Source of the DNA: Aequorivita sp. UBA3180 | GTDB taxonomy: Bacteria > Bacteroidota > Bacteroidia > Flavobacteriales > Flavobacteriaceae | Assembly: GCA_002364215.1 (NCBI GenBank) | Contig: DEXQ01000008.1 | Location: forward strand, 187,468-251,467 | DNA length: 64,000 nt | Direction: 5' to 3' | Shown here: positions 9,065 to 16,643 of the stretch, in pieces | Position numbering within the stretch: position 1 is the first letter of the stretch | Layout of the letters: each line of letters starts with the position of its first letter | Position numbers and translations under genes: made by a program | Notes under the pieces: generated by a model | Databases searched by the model: none | Seen by the model: the letters and a program-made list of their open reading frames with translations, nothing else | Told to the model about the DNA's origin: nothing

Positions 9065-10873
9065 TTAAAACGGATAGTTGTTCTCCGAAATAACTTTATG
9101 GGCAATCGTTCTTCGCAACTCACCAATATTTGGCATATTTTGATATTTGGTGAAACGCTTAAGACCCATAAGCATAGCGCGTTGCTCGTCTCCCTCGGCA
9201 AAAGATAGAATCGCTTCTTTTGCTTTTACAGTGATAATATCAACCGCGTGGTAAAGGTATAGTTGCGACATTGCAATTTGTTCTTTTTGCGAATCCTTGC
9301 CGAAACGCTTGGCGTTCTTTTCGGTACGTAAAATGGCACTTTCGGCCATGTAGATTTCAATCAAAATATCTGCCGCTGCCATTAGCGTTTGCTGATGCTC
9401 TTCAAGTTCGGTTCCGTATTTTTGGACTGCGCTTCCGGCTACCATTAAAAACACTTTTTTCAGTTTTGCAATCATTGCTTTTTCTTCAGAAAGCAATTCC
9501 GAAAAATCGGGCGTTTCAAAAGAAGGGATTCCCATCAATTCTGAAGCTACGGCTTGCGCAGGATTCAAAAGATCTACGTGCCCCTTCATTGCTTTTTTCA
9601 CTAACATTCCAACGGCCAACATTCGATTGATTTCGTTTGTACCCTCGTATATACGTGCAATACGGGCATCACGCCAAGCAGATTCCATTGGGGTATCTGC
9701 GCTGTAACCCATTCCGCCGTAAATTTGGATACCCTCGTCACTACAGTTTTGTATGTCTTCAGAAACGGCAACTTTCAAGATGGAACATTCAATTGCGTAT
9801 TCCTCCACACCTTTCAATTCTGCTTCTTGGTGAGAATTACCAGCTTTTACACGAAGTGCAATTCTATCCTCAATATTTTTTCCAGCACGGTAGCTGGCAC
9901 TTTCGCCAACATAAGCACTGGTCGCCATTTCGGCCAATTTCAGTTTTATTGCTCCAAAGGAAGAAATAGGCACATTAAATTGAATACGCTCGTTTGCGTA
10001 CTGTACAGCATTCGCTATAACACGACGTTGTGCATCAAGACTGGCTGCGGCAAGTTTAATTCTACCTACGTTCAAGGCATTCATAGCAATTTTGAAACCT
10101 TCACCACGCTCGCCCAACATATTTTCAACAGGAACCTTTGTGTCACTGAAGAATACCTGACGGGTAGAGGAGGAGTGGATTCCTAGCTTCTTTTCTTCCT
10201 CACCCATTGAAATTCCGTTTTCGGGGTCGTTTTCAACAATAAAGCCAGTGATGTATTTATCATCTTCAATACGTGCAAAAACAATCATTGTATGGCAGAA
10301 ACCCGAATTTGAAATCCACATTTTCTGCCCGCTGATTTTGTAATATTTTCCGTCTTCAGAAAGTACGGCTTTTGTCTTTCCGCTGTTAGCGTCACTTCCT
10401 GCTCCCGGTTCAGTTAAAGCGTAAGCTCCAAACCATTCGCCAGTGGCGAGTTTTGGAACGTACTTTTTCTTTTGTTCCTCTGTTCCGTAAAGTGTTATTG
10501 GTAATGTTCCAATACCTGTGTGCGCACCAAAAGCGGTAGCCACAGAACCAGTTGCACCTGAAATGTAATCGCAAACAAGCATTGTGGTTACAAAGCCCAT
10601 GCCCAGTCCGCCATATTCTTCGGGAACGGCAACGCCAAGCAAGCCCATTTCGCCAGCTTTGCGCATTATTTCTTCCGTAAGTGCATAGTTTTTATGTTCG
10701 AATTCTTCTTTTTTCGGCCAAATTTCTCGGTCAACAAATTCCTTTACGGAATCGCGCATCATTTTTTGCTCTTCGGAAAAGTCTTCTGGGGTGAAGACGT
10801 CTTCAGCTTTAGTTTCTTTTACAAGAAATTGTCCGCCGCGAAGCAATTCGTTATTTTTTGTTTCAGTTTCCAT
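9065..10873 (-). CDS. Acyl-CoA dehydrogenase
   Basis: A 602-residue FAD-dependent acyl-CoA dehydrogenase, first oxidative step of fatty-acid beta-oxidation. Signature segments include EPGAGSDANSGKT, KMWISNSGFCHTMIVFA and, near residue 415, YEGTNEINRMLAV, where the Glu is in the position of the catalytic base of VLCAD-like enzymes. The roughly 180-residue C-terminal extension past the normal 380-400-residue core matches the long-chain VLCAD/ACAD9 group. It lies 23 bp after the thiolase gene and just before a terminator, so it is the last gene of the operon. Regulation is probably through the MarR protein encoded at the operon start. Confidence 0.96.
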   Translation of the reverse strand: METETKNNELLRGGQFLVKETKAEDVFTPEDFSEEQKMMRDSVKEFVDREIWPKKEEFEHKNYALTEEIMRKAGEMGLLGVAVPEEYGGLGMGFVTTMLVCDYISGATGSVATAFGAHTGIGTLPITLYGTEEQKKKYVPKLATGEWFGAYALTEPGAGSDANSGKTKAVLSEDGKYYKISGQKMWISNSGFCHTMIVFARIEDDKYITGFIVENDPENGISMGEEEKKLGIHSSSTRQVFFSDTKVPVENMLGERGEGFKIAMNALNVGRIKLAAASLDAQRRVIANAVQYANERIQFNVPISSFGAIKLKLAEMATSAYVGESASYRAGKNIEDRIALRVKAGNSHQEAELKGVEEYAIECSILKVAVSEDIQNCSDEGIQIYGGMGYSADTPMESAWRDARIARIYEGTNEINRMLAVGMLVKKAMKGHVDLLNPAQAVASELMGIPSFETPDFSELLSEEKAMIAKLKKVFLMVAGSAVQKYGTELEEHQQTLMAAADILIEIYMAESAILRTEKNAKRFGKDSQKEQIAMSQLYLYHAVDIITVKAKEAILSFAEGDEQRAMLMGLKRFTKYQNMPNIGELRRTIAHKVISENNYPF

Positions 10874-10896
10874 TACTCTATAATTTTGTTAAGTTG

Positions 10897-12093
10897 TTAT
10901 TTCAAAAATTCATAAACCCCCGCAGCGCCTTGTCCGGTTCCTACACACATAGTTACCATTCCATATTTTCCTTGTAGGTTTCGTTTGCGCATTTCATCAA
11001 AAAGTTGCACGGAAAGTTTTGCTCCAGTACAGCCCAGTGGGTGGCCCAATGCGATTGCACCGCCGTTCACATTTACTTTTTCTTTATCCAAACCAAGTTC
11101 GCGGATAACTGCTAAAGATTGTGAGGCAAAGGCTTCGTTCAATTCTATAAGTTCCATTTGATCTTGCTTCAATCCAGCTTGTTTCAATGCTTTTGGAATT
11201 GCGTAAACAGGGCCAATTCCCATAATGCTCGGTTCTACGCCAACGGCTGCAAAGCTTACCAATCTGGCGATGGGCTCTAGGTTTAATTCCTTCACCATTT
11301 CTTCGCTCATAATTACTGCGAAAGCTGCACCATCACTCATTTGTGAAGAGTTTCCGGCAGTAACACTTCCGCCCTGGGCAAAAACGGGACGAAGTTTTGA
11401 AAGTGCTTCAACATTCGTTCCTTTTCGTGGACCTTCGTCTTTGTTAACAGTATATTTTTCGGTTACTTTTTTTCCAGCATCATTCACAAAAGTGTACTCC
11501 ACTTCAATGGGAACTATTTGATCCTGAAAACGATCTTCATCCTGTGCCTTTAAAGCGCGCATCTGACTTGTGTAGGCAAACTCATCTTGGTCTTCGCGGG
11601 AAACGTTGTATTTTTTAGCGACTGCTTCAGCCGTTAAACCCATATTCCAGTAATAATCTTCGTGACCTTCCTTTGCCAATTTATAATCTGGAACCGGTTT
11701 GTAACCGCCCATTGGAATATAACTCATACTTTCCGCGCCACCAGCGATAATGCAATCTGCCATTCCGGTTTGAATTTTTGCAGCAGCAATGGAGATAGTT
11801 TCCAATCCCGAAGCGCAATAACGGTTTACCGTCATCCCGGGAATATCAACAATATCCAATCCCATTAGCGAAATCAAGCGACCCATATTAAGGCCTTGTT
11901 CGGCTTCTGGCATTGCGTTGCCTACAATTACGTCGTCAATTCGTTTTTTGTCGAGTTGCGGCAATTCGTCCATAATATATTTAATGGTTTCCGCAGCCAA
12001 TTCGTCTGGACGTTTGAAACGGAATACTCCGCGAGGTGCTTTTCCCACCGCAGTTCTGTATGCCTTAACAATATATGCAGTTCTTTGTTTCAT
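10897..12093 (-). CDS. fadA: Acetyl-CoA C-acyltransferase (3-ketoacyl-CoA thiolase)
   Basis: A 398-residue degradative thiolase that cleaves 3-ketoacyl-CoA to acetyl-CoA. The nucleophile Cys is in NRYCASGLETI, the base His in GGAIALGHPLGCTGA, and the second Cys in MCVGTGQGAAG; all are present and the length is normal. It lies between the FadN-type enzyme (with the four-helix-bundle gene in between) and the acyl-CoA dehydrogenase. The order hydroxyacyl-CoA dehydrogenase, thiolase, acyl-CoA dehydrogenase is the usual Bacteroidota beta-oxidation operon. Confidence 0.96.
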   Translation of the reverse strand: MKQRTAYIVKAYRTAVGKAPRGVFRFKRPDELAAETIKYIMDELPQLDKKRIDDVIVGNAMPEAEQGLNMGRLISLMGLDIVDIPGMTVNRYCASGLETISIAAAKIQTGMADCIIAGGAESMSYIPMGGYKPVPDYKLAKEGHEDYYWNMGLTAEAVAKKYNVSREDQDEFAYTSQMRALKAQDEDRFQDQIVPIEVEYTFVNDAGKKVTEKYTVNKDEGPRKGTNVEALSKLRPVFAQGGSVTAGNSSQMSDGAAFAVIMSEEMVKELNLEPIARLVSFAAVGVEPSIMGIGPVYAIPKALKQAGLKQDQMELIELNEAFASQSLAVIRELGLDKEKVNVNGGAIALGHPLGCTGAKLSVQLFDEMRKRNLQGKYGMVTMCVGTGQGAAGVYEFLK

Positions 12094-12108
12094 AATGATT
12101 TTTTTTTT

Positions 12109-12144
12109 GACTTATGACGGTAAGACTTATGACATAAGACTATA
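12109..12144 (+). repeat. GAC-headed heptad array A (left arm beside the four-helix gene)
   Basis: Five GAC triplets start at 12109, 12116, 12124, 12131 and 12138, spacing 7, 8, 7, 7. Units are GACTTAT, GACGGTAA, GACTTAT, GACATAA and GACTATA. It is the imperfect inverse (about 26 of 36 positions, same unit spacing) of the array at 12535-12570. Confidence 0.85.
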
Positions 12145-12159
12145 CCGTTAAAATAAATA

Positions 12160-12522
12160 TTAAATTGAAAGACTTTCCATAAAGCGGATAATCATTCCTT
12201 GGATTGTCTGTATTTTAGTTTCTAAATTTTTAAAAGTGTCTTCGGAAATATACCCAACTTCATACGATATAATCAACTGGGTTTCCCATTCATATGAGGA
12301 GCCCAGAGCATTTTCCAGATATTGAAGAAAATGCTTGTTAGTTCCTTTGGCAGTACCTTCGGAAATGTTTGAAGCAATAGAGACAGCACAGCGTTGCATT
12401 TGGTTGGATAATCCATATGTTTCGGATTTTGGAAACATTTGAGTGATAGCATATGTTTCTTTTGCTATTTCAATTCCCTCTTTCCAAATGTTAAGTTTTC
12501 TAAAATTATGTCTTGCTGCCAT
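12160..12522 (-). CDS. Four-helix-bundle protein, S23/IVP family
   Basis: A 120-residue all-helical protein of the family first found as ORFs in intervening sequences of 23S rRNA genes and related to the bAvd protein of diversity-generating retroelements. Visible family motifs are FRKLNIWKEG near the start, MFPKSETYGLSNQMQRCAVSIASN and NISEGTAKG in the middle, and ENALGSSYEWETQL. Here it is not in an rRNA gene: it sits inside the beta-oxidation operon between thiolase and the FadN-type gene, same strand, flanked on both sides by inverted GAC-headed heptad arrays. Function is unknown; nothing ties it to fatty-acid metabolism, and it looks like an inserted cassette. Confidence 0.92.
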   Translation of the reverse strand: MAARHNFRKLNIWKEGIEIAKETYAITQMFPKSETYGLSNQMQRCAVSIASNISEGTAKGTNKHFLQYLENALGSSYEWETQLIISYEVGYISEDTFKNLETKIQTIQGMIIRFMESLSI

Positions 12523-12534
12523 ATATTATTTTTA

Positions 12535-12570
12535 GTCCTACGTCTTATGTCCTAAAGTCTTATGTCGTTT
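12535..12570 (-). repeat. GAC-headed heptad array B (right arm beside the four-helix gene)
   Basis: Read on the plus strand as GTCCTAC, GTCTTAT, GTCCTAAA, GTCTTAT, GTCGTTT; on the minus strand the GAC triplets show spacing 7, 8, 7, 7 as in array A. It directly abuts the stop codon of the FadN-type gene at 12571. Confidence 0.85.
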
Positions 12571-14979
12571 TTAGTTACGTAGGGGTTTTCCTTTCTGTAT
12601 CATATGCTGAAGTCGTTCCAGAGTTTTTCTTTCTCCGGTTAGACTTAGGAAAGCTTCTCTTTCAAGGTCAAGTAAATATTGTTCGCTTACGTAGCTTGCT
12701 TCGCTCAAATCTCCACCTGCCATAACGTAGGCTAGCTTGTTGGCGATTTTCTTATCGTGCTCGCTGATATAATTACCCGCAACCATTTGGTCGGTCCCAA
12801 CAAGGAACATTCCCAAAGCTTGTTTTCCAAGTACCTTTACATCTGTTCTCGGAATAGGTTTTGTATAGCCTTGATCCGCCATAAAACGTGCAACAGCTTT
12901 TGCAGCTGCAATTTGTCTTGCTTCGTTCACGATTACTATATCTTTTCCTTTTTGAAGAATTCCAGTATCGTAAGCTTCATAGGCCGAAGTGGAAACTTTT
13001 GCCATTCCTATGGTCAAGAAATAATCCTGAAGCCTGTTCAATTCCACATCATCTTTTTGAAAAGTATCGCTTGCGCGAAGCGCCATTTCCTTGGAACCGC
13101 CACCGCCGGGAATTACCCCAACACCGAATTCCACCAAACCTATGTAACTTTCGGCTGCTGCAACCACACGGTCTGCGTGAAGTGTAAACTCGCAGCCACC
13201 GCCCAAAGTCATTCCGCGTGGTGCAACCACAACAGGGATGGAGGAGTAGCGAATTCGCATACTTGTATCCTGAAAATATTTTACGGCAGCGTTCAATTCT
13301 TCATATTCCTGCTCTACTGCCATCATAAAAATCATGCCTATGTTGGCACCTACGGAAAAGTTTTTCCCTTGATTGGCAATTACCAAACCGTCAAAGCTGG
13401 CTTCAGCGAGGTCTATGGCTTTGTTTACACCCGCAAGTACATCGCCGCCAATGCTGTTCATTTTGCTTCGGAATTCCACATTTAGAATACCATCACCTAA
13501 ATCCTCAACCACAATACCTTTGTTACTCCAAACTTCCTTGGATTTGCGGATGTTGTCCAAAATGATAAAGGCATCCTGTCCGGGTATTTTTTTATGTATT
13601 TTGTCTGGAATACTGTAATAATAGGTATTGCCTTCGCGCACTTCGTAAAAGCTATCCACGCCACTCTCCAGCATTTTATTTACCCAAGAGGCAGGTTCTT
13701 TTCCTAAGTCTTTTATTAGTTCAATTCCTTTTTTCACGCCAATGGCATCCCAAATTTCGAAAGGACCATTTTCCCAGCCGAAACCGGCTTTCATTGCATC
13801 GTCAATTTTATAAAGCTCATCAGTTATTTCAGGAATTCTTTTGGAAACGTAGGCGAACATTGCGCCGAAATTTTTTCGGTAGAATTCGCCAGCTTTGTCT
13901 TCGCCTTTTATAAGAATTGGGAAACGGTCGGTAACTTTGTCAACCGATTTTGTTTTTTCCAAAGTGCCGAAAGATGCTTTTTTGCTTTTTCGGTATTCCA
14001 TTGAATCGAGGTCGAGCGATAGGATTTCACTGCTGCCGTCATCATTTTTTACTTTTTTGTAAAAGCCTTGTCCGCTTTTGCTTCCCAACCATTTCTTTTC
14101 CATCATCGTATCGATGAAACCTGGAATTTGGAAAATTCCGTGCTCTTCGTCATCTGGCACATTGTCATAAATACCTTTTGCAACGTGCACCAAAGTATCC
14201 AATCCAACAACATCAACGGTTCGGAAGGTTGCTGATTTTGGGCGGCCGATTACGGGACCGGTCAATTTATCAACTTCCTCAATAGTAAGTCCCATTTCCT
14301 TCACTTGGTGAAAAAGGCTTTGTATACCGAAGATTCCTATTCTATTTCCTATAAATGCAGGAGTATCTTTTGCGACCACGGAGGTTTTTCCGAGGAATTT
14401 TTCGCCGTATTCATTTAAAAACTCCAAAACTTCGGGCGAAGTTTTTGGACCGGGAATAATTTCAAAAAGTTTTAGATAGCGCGGCGGGTTAAAAAAGTGG
14501 GTGCCGCAGAAGTGTTTCTGAAAATCCTCGCTATGGCCTTCACTCATTAAATGTATTGGGATACCCGAAGTGTTTGTGGTAATAAGCGTGCCTTCCTTTC
14601 TGTGTTTTGCAAGATTTTCAAAAACCTGTTTTTTTATGTCGAGACGCTCCACTACCACTTCGATGATCCAATCAGCAGTTTTCACTTTTGAAATATCATC
14701 TTCAAGATTTCCGGTGGAAATCCGCTTCGCAAAATCCTTGTGATAGAGTGGGGCAGGGTTGCTTTTTATGGCTTTCTGCAAATCGTCGTTTACAATTCGG
14801 TTTCGCACCACTTTGTCCTCAAGGGTAAGTCCTTTTTTCTTTTCGGCATCGTTCAACTCGCGGGGAACAATATCGAGCAAAAGCACTTCCACGCCAATGT
14901 TGGCGAAATGGCAGGCTATGCCGCTTCCCATAATTCCGGAACCGATTACCGCTACTTTGTTAATTCTTCTTTTTGACAT
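12571..14979 (-). CDS. fadN: 3-hydroxyacyl-CoA dehydrogenase / enoyl-CoA hydratase, FadN type
   Basis: An 802-residue bifunctional beta-oxidation enzyme. An NAD-binding Rossmann domain lies at the start (VAVIGSGIMGSGIACHFA), followed by hydroxyacyl-CoA dehydrogenase segments (CGTHFFNPPRYLKLFEI, DTPAFIGNRIG). An enoyl-CoA hydratase/crotonase domain is in the C-terminal half (NFSVGANIGM, RGMTLGGGCEFTLHADR, LVEFGVGVIPGGGGSKE). Dehydrogenase before hydratase is the FadN order of Bacillus and the reverse of E. coli FadB. It follows the marR gene across a short repeat-filled gap and is probably repressed by it. Confidence 0.94.
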   Translation of the reverse strand: MSKRRINKVAVIGSGIMGSGIACHFANIGVEVLLLDIVPRELNDAEKKKGLTLEDKVVRNRIVNDDLQKAIKSNPAPLYHKDFAKRISTGNLEDDISKVKTADWIIEVVVERLDIKKQVFENLAKHRKEGTLITTNTSGIPIHLMSEGHSEDFQKHFCGTHFFNPPRYLKLFEIIPGPKTSPEVLEFLNEYGEKFLGKTSVVAKDTPAFIGNRIGIFGIQSLFHQVKEMGLTIEEVDKLTGPVIGRPKSATFRTVDVVGLDTLVHVAKGIYDNVPDDEEHGIFQIPGFIDTMMEKKWLGSKSGQGFYKKVKNDDGSSEILSLDLDSMEYRKSKKASFGTLEKTKSVDKVTDRFPILIKGEDKAGEFYRKNFGAMFAYVSKRIPEITDELYKIDDAMKAGFGWENGPFEIWDAIGVKKGIELIKDLGKEPASWVNKMLESGVDSFYEVREGNTYYYSIPDKIHKKIPGQDAFIILDNIRKSKEVWSNKGIVVEDLGDGILNVEFRSKMNSIGGDVLAGVNKAIDLAEASFDGLVIANQGKNFSVGANIGMIFMMAVEQEYEELNAAVKYFQDTSMRIRYSSIPVVVAPRGMTLGGGCEFTLHADRVVAAAESYIGLVEFGVGVIPGGGGSKEMALRASDTFQKDDVELNRLQDYFLTIGMAKVSTSAYEAYDTGILQKGKDIVIVNEARQIAAAKAVARFMADQGYTKPIPRTDVKVLGKQALGMFLVGTDQMVAGNYISEHDKKIANKLAYVMAGGDLSEASYVSEQYLLDLEREAFLSLTGERKTLERLQHMIQKGKPLRN

Positions 14980-14989
14980 ATTTTTTAAA

Positions 14990-15052
14990 GTTATTGGTTA
15001 ATAGTTATTCGTTAATTGGGTTATAACTATTTTCCTAATTCCTAATTCCTAA
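14990..15052 (+). repeat. Two heptad blocks between marR and the FadN-type gene
   Basis: Four units GTTATTG, GTTAATA, GTTATTC, GTTAATT (14990-15017) are followed by a 13-14-nt link containing the palindrome GTTATAAC, then three perfect TTCCTAA units (15032-15052). The block fills nearly all of the 77-bp gap and lies in the presumed 5' leader of the FadN-type gene. Confidence 0.8.
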
Positions 15053-15056
15053 CTCT

Positions 15057-15497
15057 TTATTCAGAGTCGTATATTTTTTTTGAATTGACCAATTCGATGA
15101 TCGTGTTTGCCACTTTTCTAAACGTTTGCAATTCTTCTTTGGAAACATTTTTTTGAACGGCTTCGTCAAATCCCAAAACCACTTGTTTTGAAAACTCGCG
15201 CATTTCCTTGCCGAATGGGGTTAAGTGTATTAAAACCCCGCGGCCGTCCTCAGGATTTGGTTTTCGCTCAATCAATCCTTTTTGTTCCATAGATTTCAAG
15301 GTGCGTGAAAGGCTGGTTGCCTCCATTCCCATTTTTGGACCAAGTGCCGTTGAAGGGGTTCCTTCTTCGGGATCAATGCTTATAAGTGCAAAGCCCGTGG
15401 CCATGGTGCTTCCTTTTTTTCCAGCTTCCTCATTATACATTTTTGTTACGCTCATCCAAGTGGAGCGAAGTATGTAATCTATTGTTTTTTCCTTCAT
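15057..15497 (-). CDS. MarR-family transcriptional regulator (probable beta-oxidation repressor)
   Basis: A 146-residue winged-helix protein. The recognition helix region is GMEATSLSRTLKSMEQKGLI and the wing RKPNPEDGRGVLIHLTPFG, as expected for MarR. It is the first gene of the FadN/thiolase/acyl-CoA dehydrogenase block, so repression relieved by an acyl-CoA ligand is the natural hypothesis. A short inverted repeat (15543-15554) just upstream of its -7 box is a candidate autoregulatory operator. The ligand and the operator are inferred. Confidence 0.92.
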   Translation of the reverse strand: MKEKTIDYILRSTWMSVTKMYNEEAGKKGSTMATGFALISIDPEEGTPSTALGPKMGMEATSLSRTLKSMEQKGLIERKPNPEDGRGVLIHLTPFGKEMREFSKQVVLGFDEAVQKNVSKEELQTFRKVANTIIELVNSKKIYDSE

Positions 15498-15523
15498 TAA
15501 AAGACTTTGAAAAAATGGAATAC

Positions 15524-15554
15524 CAAAGATACGAAATTTTATTATGCGTGCATA
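15524..15554 (-). promoter_or_regulatory. marR promoter with candidate MarR operator
   Basis: On the minus strand TATCTTTG (plus 15524-15531) is a perfect TAnnTTTG box, 27 bp before the marR start. Twelve bases upstream of it lies the inverted repeat TATGC-GT-GCATA (15543-15554), between the -7 and the expected -33 position, where a bound repressor would block RNA polymerase. Confidence 0.5.
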
Positions 15555-15575
15555 GTATATTAATGGGTTTTTTTT

Positions 15576-15626
15576 GACTTAGGACTTTATGACGTAGGAC
15601 GTAGGACTGGTTGACGTAAGACGTGG
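15576..15626 (+). repeat. GAC-headed heptad array D1
   Basis: GAC triplets start at 15576, 15583, 15591, 15598, 15605, 15613 and 15620, spacing 7, 8, 7, 7, 8, 7. The first four intervals repeat those of arrays A and B. It faces array D2 as an inverted partner across about 60 bp with no gene. Confidence 0.8.
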
Positions 15627-15686
15627 GCTTTATGTGAAACATGTCCTTCCAACTATTATAAATTACAGCACGAATAGTATTTTATG

Positions 15687-15722
15687 GTCTTACGTCCTAC
15701 GTCTTACCGTCTCACGTCTTTT
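15687..15722 (-). repeat. GAC-headed heptad array D2, overlapping the DUF488 stop codon
   Basis: Plus-strand units are GTCTTAC, GTCCTAC, GTCTTACC, GTCTCAC and GTCTTTT; read on the minus strand the spacing is again 7, 8, 7, 7. The array supplies the last codons and the TGA of the DUF488 gene at 15712. Confidence 0.8.
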
Positions 15723-16233
15723 TAGAATAATCCAACTTCCCGTCCACTATTTTTGCGGGGGCCGTATATGGATGTTCGGTTGCTGAATTTTCTGACATAA
15801 TATGCAACACTTTCCAATCTTCAGCCTTTAAAATATCTGCAATTAAGGAGCGGTGACAACTCCACCACACAGCCTCTGCACACATAATTACAGTATATTT
15901 TTCTGAAGCGACTTGCTTAAGAGTTTTTAGGGATTGTTGAAACTGTTCCGTTTGCATATAATCTGCATATCCTTTAAAGGAATCGAGCCGCCAGGCGTCG
16001 TTTTTTGAATTTGGCTCTGGTTTTCGGCGGCCACCTAAATCTATGAGATGCATGTATTCAATATCGTTTTCGGGAAGCGATACCTTTAAATTGTCTTTAT
16101 TGTACTGCGGAAATTTTCGGGAGCCGGGAAAATGGCGAACGTCCACGAGGGTTTCAATCTTGCAGGAATGCAACAGCTTTAAAAATTCCTCGAGGGAACG
16201 CGTAGAATGCCCTATGGTCCAAAGCGTTTTCAT
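15712..16233 (-). CDS. DUF488 family protein
   Basis: A 173-residue protein with all usual DUF488 motifs: TIGHSTRSLEEFLKLL at the start, LVDVRHFPGSRKFPQYN, and CAEAVWWSCHRSLIADIL (the C-x8-CHR signature) near residue 130. The family has no settled biochemical function; members often sit near stress or DNA-repair genes. Its final residues and stop codon lie within a heptad repeat array, so the C-terminus may have been altered by that insertion. It is not obviously connected to the neighbouring fatty-acid genes. Confidence 0.9.
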   Translation of the reverse strand: MKTLWTIGHSTRSLEEFLKLLHSCKIETLVDVRHFPGSRKFPQYNKDNLKVSLPENDIEYMHLIDLGGRRKPEPNSKNDAWRLDSFKGYADYMQTEQFQQSLKTLKQVASEKYTVIMCAEAVWWSCHRSLIADILKAEDWKVLHIMSENSATEHPYTAPAKIVDGKLDYSKKT

Positions 16234-16310
16234 TGTTAAAAGATGATTTTCTTTTAAAGATAAAAATTTTGGAAAGTCCTTACATAGGAAAAAAGTAGTT
16301 TAACGGAACT

Positions 16311-16637
16311 TTAATTGGCAACAAACTTTAGCCCGATTATGGAGAGAATAAGGGTTGAAATGAAAAACACACGCCAAAATGTAGCGGGCTCGTTGAAGTA
16401 GAAAATCCCGACCAAGACCGTGCCCACGGCTCCAATACCTGTCCACACCGCATAAGCAGTGCCGATGGGAAGCGTTTTTGTGGCTTTTATAAGCAGAAAC
16501 ATACTTATAAAAAGACAGATCAAAAAACCTCCAAACCACAATTTGGAATCGAGGCCGGAGGTTTCTTTTACTTTTCCTAAGCAGGCTGCGAAAGCCACTT
16601 CAAATAGGCCGGCTATAATTAGTAGGAGCCAATTCAT
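16311..16637 (-). CDS. Small multidrug resistance (SMR) transporter, SugE/Gdx-like
   Basis: A 108-residue protein with four predicted membrane helices. The essential Glu is at position 13 in AGLFEVAFA, and TLPIGTAYAVWTGIGAVG is the signature of the SugE/Gdx branch, whose characterised members export guanidinium in exchange for protons. The gene starts 6 bp after the acyl-CoA ligase stop codon, so it is read from the ligase transcript; there is no room for a guanidine riboswitch. Substrate assignment is by homology only. Confidence 0.93.
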   Translation of the reverse strand: MNWLLLIIAGLFEVAFAACLGKVKETSGLDSKLWFGGFLICLFISMFLLIKATKTLPIGTAYAVWTGIGAVGTVLVGIFYFNEPATFWRVFFISTLILSIIGLKFVAN

Positions 16638-16643
16638 GAATAT

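Noticed and set aside
12160..12522. Four-helix-bundle gene as accessory protein (bAvd) of a diversity-generating retroelement
   Set aside because: No reverse transcriptase, template repeat or variable repeat was seen anywhere in the window; only the fold family is shared.
12757..13485. A 242-codon plus-strand open frame inside the FadN-type gene
   Set aside because: Antisense shadow: the minus frame carries clear dehydrogenase and hydratase motifs, and the plus frame has a Cys/His-rich, low-sense composition without motifs.
16234..16310. Riboswitch or regulatory RNA near the SugE-like gene
   Set aside because: No guanidine-riboswitch motif is visible downstream, and upstream there are only 6 bp to the preceding gene.
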